Source: Sapria himalayana (lineage: Eukaryota > Streptophyta > Magnoliopsida > Malpighiales > Rafflesiaceae). Taken from it: a stretch of DNA of 64,000 nt. How positions within the stretch are numbered: position 1 is the first letter of the stretch; each line of letters begins with the position of its first letter. The notes under the pieces are model-generated. The model did not search any database and had not been told where the DNA came from. It saw nothing but the letters and a program-made list of their open reading frames with translations. The stretch lies in assembly GCA_029783825.1 (NCBI GenBank), contig JAREIK010002645.1, positions 1,869,512 to 1,933,511 on the forward strand, in the 5' to 3' direction. Shown piece after piece: positions 59,901 to 64,000 of the stretch. The position numbers and the translations under genes were made by a program.

Positions 59901-61700
59901 ATGGATATTTAAATTATTAGATAATAAAATGGTTATGGGTTTATTCATTTTATCTATGTGGTGGTATTTAAATTATCTCAACTTATATTATGTCTATACA
60001 TAGAATAAAGGTTAAGGTGTTGTGCAGTGACTCCTTGCCCTGATAGTATACAAAGTGATTATCATTATTGAGCTTATTTTAATGATAGTCCTCTCATTGT
60101 TGTCCTCTCAGTACATAATCACTAAGACAATTAAATCATCTTTGTAAGAGAATTATTCATAATCTCAAACTCTTTAGGCAACTTTGTCAATTTCTTTTAA
60201 TGGTTGCTTCATATGCATTCTTATTCTTCAGCTCGAGTATCATAAAGACTAAGAATTGATATGATTTGTAAGTATTTGTACTTTTATCTTCATAAGTATC
60301 ATACTCACATAATTAATACATAATCCTCTCAAGTTTTATTAGTGAGAACTATATGAGTGAAAATAACTTATAAGGATTGTCACCACCTTGTGAGACACAA
60401 CATACTCATACATGTCTCAAGGATTTCTTATCATCACCCTCCATGGTGATGATTTGACATTCACACTTGAGATAAAACCCTTAAAAAAATATTTTATATA
60501 ATAATCATCTAAATCAAGAACTAGTTCTTTTAAGATGTGTATAATGAATTAATATAATATAGTATTTGCACTTTTGGTTTTATAAGTGATATACTCGCAA
60601 TGATTAACATACCTAAATTTCATATTTTAATATAGAGGTTTATCTCATTTATCATAGTAGAAGGAATATCACTTCCTACCTACTATACATATGAGTGAGC
60701 CTTATAGGTTATATATCTTTATTCATCATCACAATCTCGAACAAACCCACTAATAGTCAAAATTTTAGTTCAAGTTGTATTTAATCACTCATCCAATAAT
60801 CCATAATATAATATAAATCAAATACATTTATTAATACAAAAACTATTTTCACATCACATAAATTAATTTACACAAATCCTAAACCATGTGTTATTTTGAT
60901 AAAATTTTACAAATGTATCCTAGAGAGGGGGTTTGAGATTTGTACATCCCAACTCTATAGATTATATTACATTTTATATCACTTCCATCTTTGTAGAACT
61001 CCTCAAAAGTGAAAAGTTTGCCCCCATGGTTTTCTAGTTGTGACATAGCTTTGCTTGTTGCATTGAGGCAGAGAGAAGAATGAAAGTTTTTTTTTTCTAA
61101 TTTTTTCTATATTTCACTTTTATAATTGAGTGATTCTATATTATTGTAAGTAGAAAGTCAAAGCTTTTAGAAAAAAATAGAAACTTAAATCTTCATCTCT
61201 TGATCATGAGGTTGGGACTCTAAAAAATATTCTTAGTACTATGAAGTTGTCATGGTTTCATATACCTACCTCCTTATATTATATGTGTCATATAGTGAAA
61301 GGATAATACTAATAAATTGGCATGGTCATGAAATACAAAGATTTTCATGATCAATTAGGTAAAATTTCATCCAAGAATAGATATCAAAACTATGCAAGAC
61401 TCCATATTCTACCTCCTTAGCTAAAAACCTCTAAAAACCTATCGATTTCATGATTATTCATCAAAACTCACTAAAACTCCAAAGTCATAAAATTAATTCA
61501 TAATTTCTCCATTTCCATGCCCACATATAATCATAAACAACCAAAATACATAAGAATATTTAGTAGTTTTAATACCAAACATATTCTCATTCTAAAATAA
61601 TTTCTTGTCATTGAGCTATAACTTTCCCCTCCAAAAAAAATTTCAGCACCTATAAAAATTCTATGACTAGCTTTGAGTATCATATGATTTAAAAATAGTG
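59901..61700 (-). repeat. Second, partial gypsy LTR copy in tandem
   Basis: Repeats the same landmarks again about 1.5 kb further on: 'gatagtcctctcattgttgtcc' (60,098), 'aagtatcatactcacataat' (60,293), and 'aggatttcttatcatcaccc' (60,421). As at 1-3,996, a second incomplete LTR follows the first in the same direction. Confidence 0.5.
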
Positions 61701-62025
61701 GAAAAAATTCAAGTAAACATATTGATAATTACAATGCAATTTGAGTTTCATGATTATACTTGTGGGTCATTAGATGTGTTCATTCATTTATGTGGTAGAT
61801 ATAGATGTTTACAAGCTAGTATTTTGAGTATAATTGTGCCACCTAATCTAGCAAACATGTGAGCCACCTAATTTTGAATATCAGCATGCCTAGCTCGACC
61901 CATAAAATTTTTTGATTTGGTTTTATGGGGTCATTTCCTGCCAGCCTAATTTTTGGCATCATTCCATGAGATGGGTTTTGATGTCTGACTCATTTTTCAC
62001 CTCCGAATGTTTAACAATACATGCA
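61701..62025. other. No gene recognised
   Basis: AT-rich transition between LTR material and the tandem duplication that follows. Confidence 0.4.
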
Positions 62026-62535
62026 TGTCAAGCATCCACTTTTTGTGAGACTTGTGTGTAGAATCTATGAATTTTGCATGGTGAATAGTACATGTGTGAA
62101 GTCATTGGATGGTGTGTAGAATTTTTTGGTGTGTAGAACTATTTTGGTGATACTTATAATTTGTGTGTGATATAACTCACATATTTATTTACATATTAAA
62201 ATTTAAACCACCAAACACATATAAACATTGTTAGGAACTCATAGGTAAATGTGTACAAAAGAAGCTATTATACACCTCACACAAAGTGTATGTCAAGCAT
62301 CCACTTTGTGTGAGACACGTGTGTAGAATCTATGGATATTGCATGGTGAATAGTGCATGTGTGAGTTTAATGGATGGTTGTAGAATTTTTTGGTGTGTAG
62401 AAATATTTTGTTGAGACTTGGGAATTGTGTGTGATATACCTCACTTATGTATTTACATGTTAAAATTTAAGCTGCCAAACACATAAAACATCATTAGGAA
62501 CACATAGGTAAATGTGTACAAAATAGGCAATAATA
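62026..62535. repeat. 265-bp tandem duplication with TIR-like ends
   Basis: tgtcaagcatccacttt at 62,026 recurs at 62,291. The two units stay alignable to 'aggtaaatgtgtacaaaa' (62,243-62,260 and 62,505-62,522). The first unit begins with cactttttgtgag (62,037) and ends with ctcacacaaagtg (62,276-62,288), which are near-perfect inverted copies, as in a MITE. The second unit starts with cactttgtgtgag (62,302) but lacks the matching right end. Confidence 0.8.
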
Positions 62536-62830
62536 TAATGGGCTAGTTGGATTAGGACATCCTACAAGTTGGATACTTCTATCCATGGTGCAATAAAGTA
62601 AAATTATCAAAGAAAGAATATAAACTATAACACCATCCCCCCTCCCCTCAAGATGATCAATAAAAGGTCCAGAACATCAAGTTTTGAGAAAAAAAACATA
62701 GGCTTCTTCAAAGCCTTCATAAAGACACCTATTAGCTACTATATTATATAAATATATAGTATACTAATAATCATATCCAGAATCTTCTTTAACATTGTCA
62801 TCTAGTTAACACATGAATATTATCTATGAA

Positions 62831-63075
62831 ATGTTCCATCGATAATCCATAGGTGATTTATAAGTAAAAGTTGGCATTTGTATAATGCACGAATGATACC
62901 TACGAAACATTCCATCAATAATCAATAGGCAATTTATAAGTAAAAGTTGATATTTGCATAATGCACAAAAATTACCTACGTAATGTTCCATCAGTAATTC
63001 ATAGGTAATTTATAAGCAAAAGTTGGAGATTAGAAAACATAAAAATATTACTTATGAAATGTTCTATCAAAAAAA
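62831..63075. repeat. 76-bp tandem repeat, about 3.2 units
   Basis: The anchor atgttccatc or a close variant starts at 62,831, 62,907, 62,983 and 63,059, an exact 76-bp spacing. Each unit also has 'taggtaatttataagtaaaagttg'-like sequence. Confidence 0.9.
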
Positions 63076-63376
63076 TATTGCATATCATATGAAAATTGCC
63101 AACTAAATGCTTTCATTAGTAAATTTTAAATGTTTATATAACCAAATACATATATTATATATACTATTTTTGAAAATAGTATACATATATTTATTAACAT
63201 TATATATAAATGTTTATACATGTAAATATAAATATTATATATAAAATGTTTATATGTCAAAATATATATATCATATATAATGTTTTTGAAAAGTATATAA
63301 AAGGCATATATTATTGTCTAAAATAATAATCTAAAGTTTTTTTATTATTTTTTTATTATTGATGTTGTCTTGTAGA

Positions 63377-63480
63377 TAGAGGTGTCAAGTGTGTCAGATG
63401 GACTAGCATGACATGAGGTACTACTCTAAATATCCATGATAGGCATGGCAATATACAGTCCATAAGTATGATAAGTTAAA
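63377..63480 (+). mobile_element. Decayed hAT 5' end remnant
   Basis: tagaggtgtcaagtgtgtca begins exactly like the hAT termini and is followed by A/T-converted versions of the subterminal words (gcatgacatgaggta, taggcatggc). AT-rich sequence resumes by about 63,480; no transposase follows. Confidence 0.55.
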
Positions 63481-63660
63481 TAGTATATATAAACATTTAT
63501 ATATGTAAATATAAATGTTATATGGCTAAATCTAAATGTTATATATAAATGTTTATATATGCAAAAACATATATTATATATATTGTGTTTAAAATAGTAT
63601 GCATATGTTTATTTAACATTATATTTAAATGTTTATGTATATGAAATATAAATATTTATA

Positions 63661-63912
63661 CATGAAGAAGAAGAATAAGAAGAATAAGAATAAGGAGGAG
63701 GAGGAGGAGGAGGATGAAGAGGAGGAGGAGGAGGAGGAGAATAGGGGGTGGTAGTAGTCGGAGGAGAATAGGGGGTAGTAGTAGTCGGAGGAGGAGGAGG
63801 AGGAGGAGAATAGTGGGTGGTAGTAGTCGGAGGAGAATAGGGGGTAGTAGTAGTCGGAGGAGGAGGAGGAGGAGGATGAGGAGGAGAAGTAGAAGAAGAT
63901 GAAAGAGAAGAA

Positions 63913-63943
<31 letters not shown>

Positions 63944-64000
63944 AAAGAGAAGAAGAAGAAGAATAATAATAGTATAATAATAATAATAATAATAATAAGG
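63661..64000. repeat. Purine-rich triplet microsatellites with a 69-bp higher-order unit
   Basis: (GAA)n, (GGA)n and, at the very end, (AAT)n runs. Within them a block 'aatagggggtggtagtagtc' and its neighbour recur with a 69-bp offset (about 63,740 and 63,809). The Arg/Gly/Ser frame at 63,714-63,902 is an artefact of the repeats. Confidence 0.92.

Noticed and set aside
63714..63902. Arginine-rich open frame
   Set aside because: It is the translation of GGA/GAA triplet repeats and has no independent sequence content.

Overview
The window is transposon-dominated, AT-rich plant nuclear DNA. The evidence is the set of families present: Ty3/gypsy elements with an Asp-tRNA-type primer site and Athila/Tat-like gag-protease, a Ty1/copia element with an initiator-Met-tRNA primer site, a plant L1-type LINE (DUF4283-like ORF1, APE endonuclease, RT, zf-RVT), and Ac-type hAT transposons (BED finger, DUF4413-like region, hAT dimerisation domain). 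I cannot narrow it beyond flowering plant. I found no convincing host gene, rRNA, tRNA or CRISPR array. Every coding region I can support belongs to a mobile element, and nearly all are broken by stops and frameshifts.

Layout. 1-20.1 kb is a pile-up of one old gypsy family: partial LTRs (1-4.0 kb), a minus-strand gag-pro copy with its 5' LTR (5.0-9.9 kb), a hAT end remnant (10.6 kb), a plus-strand gag-pro copy with its LTR (11.8-15.95 kb), and a minus-strand gag copy with its LTR (15.96-20.1 kb). The LTRs are about 2.3 kb long and carry a 51-53 bp tandem array. No reverse transcriptase or integrase is visible in any copy. 20.5-21.75 kb holds a copia gag scrap.

22.70-36.59 kb is one minus-strand LINE, delimited by an 11-bp target duplication. 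A hAT element (26,462-33,616) split it, and a second hAT of the same family (27,777-31,158) then inserted into the first one's transposase gene. Each hAT step keeps a recognisable but decayed 8-bp target duplication. 36.67-41.65 kb is a complete minus-strand copia element with 314-bp LTRs that differ at about 13 sites. 41.65-46.3 kb has no supportable gene.

46.3-48.7 kb is more of the gypsy family, in inverted orientations. 49.0-49.7 kb is a copia RT scrap. 49.87-53.43 kb is the best preserved hAT: a 708-codon transposase with only two stops, both TAG. 53.43-56.5 kb is a second gypsy type (gag-pro, primer site, LTR), followed by a hAT end (56.5 kb), more LTR copies (58.3-61.7 kb), a duplicated TIR-bearing unit (62.0-62.5 kb), a 76-bp tandem repeat (62.8-63.1 kb) and purine-rich triplet repeats to the window end.

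The most notable observations are the three-level nest with readable target duplications, a gypsy family that looks gag-pro-only with a conserved minisatellite in its LTR, conserved subterminal hairpins in the hAT family, and mutation dominated by C-to-T/G-to-A changes (TGG to TAG stops, primer sites differing largely by transitions), as expected of heavily methylated repeats.
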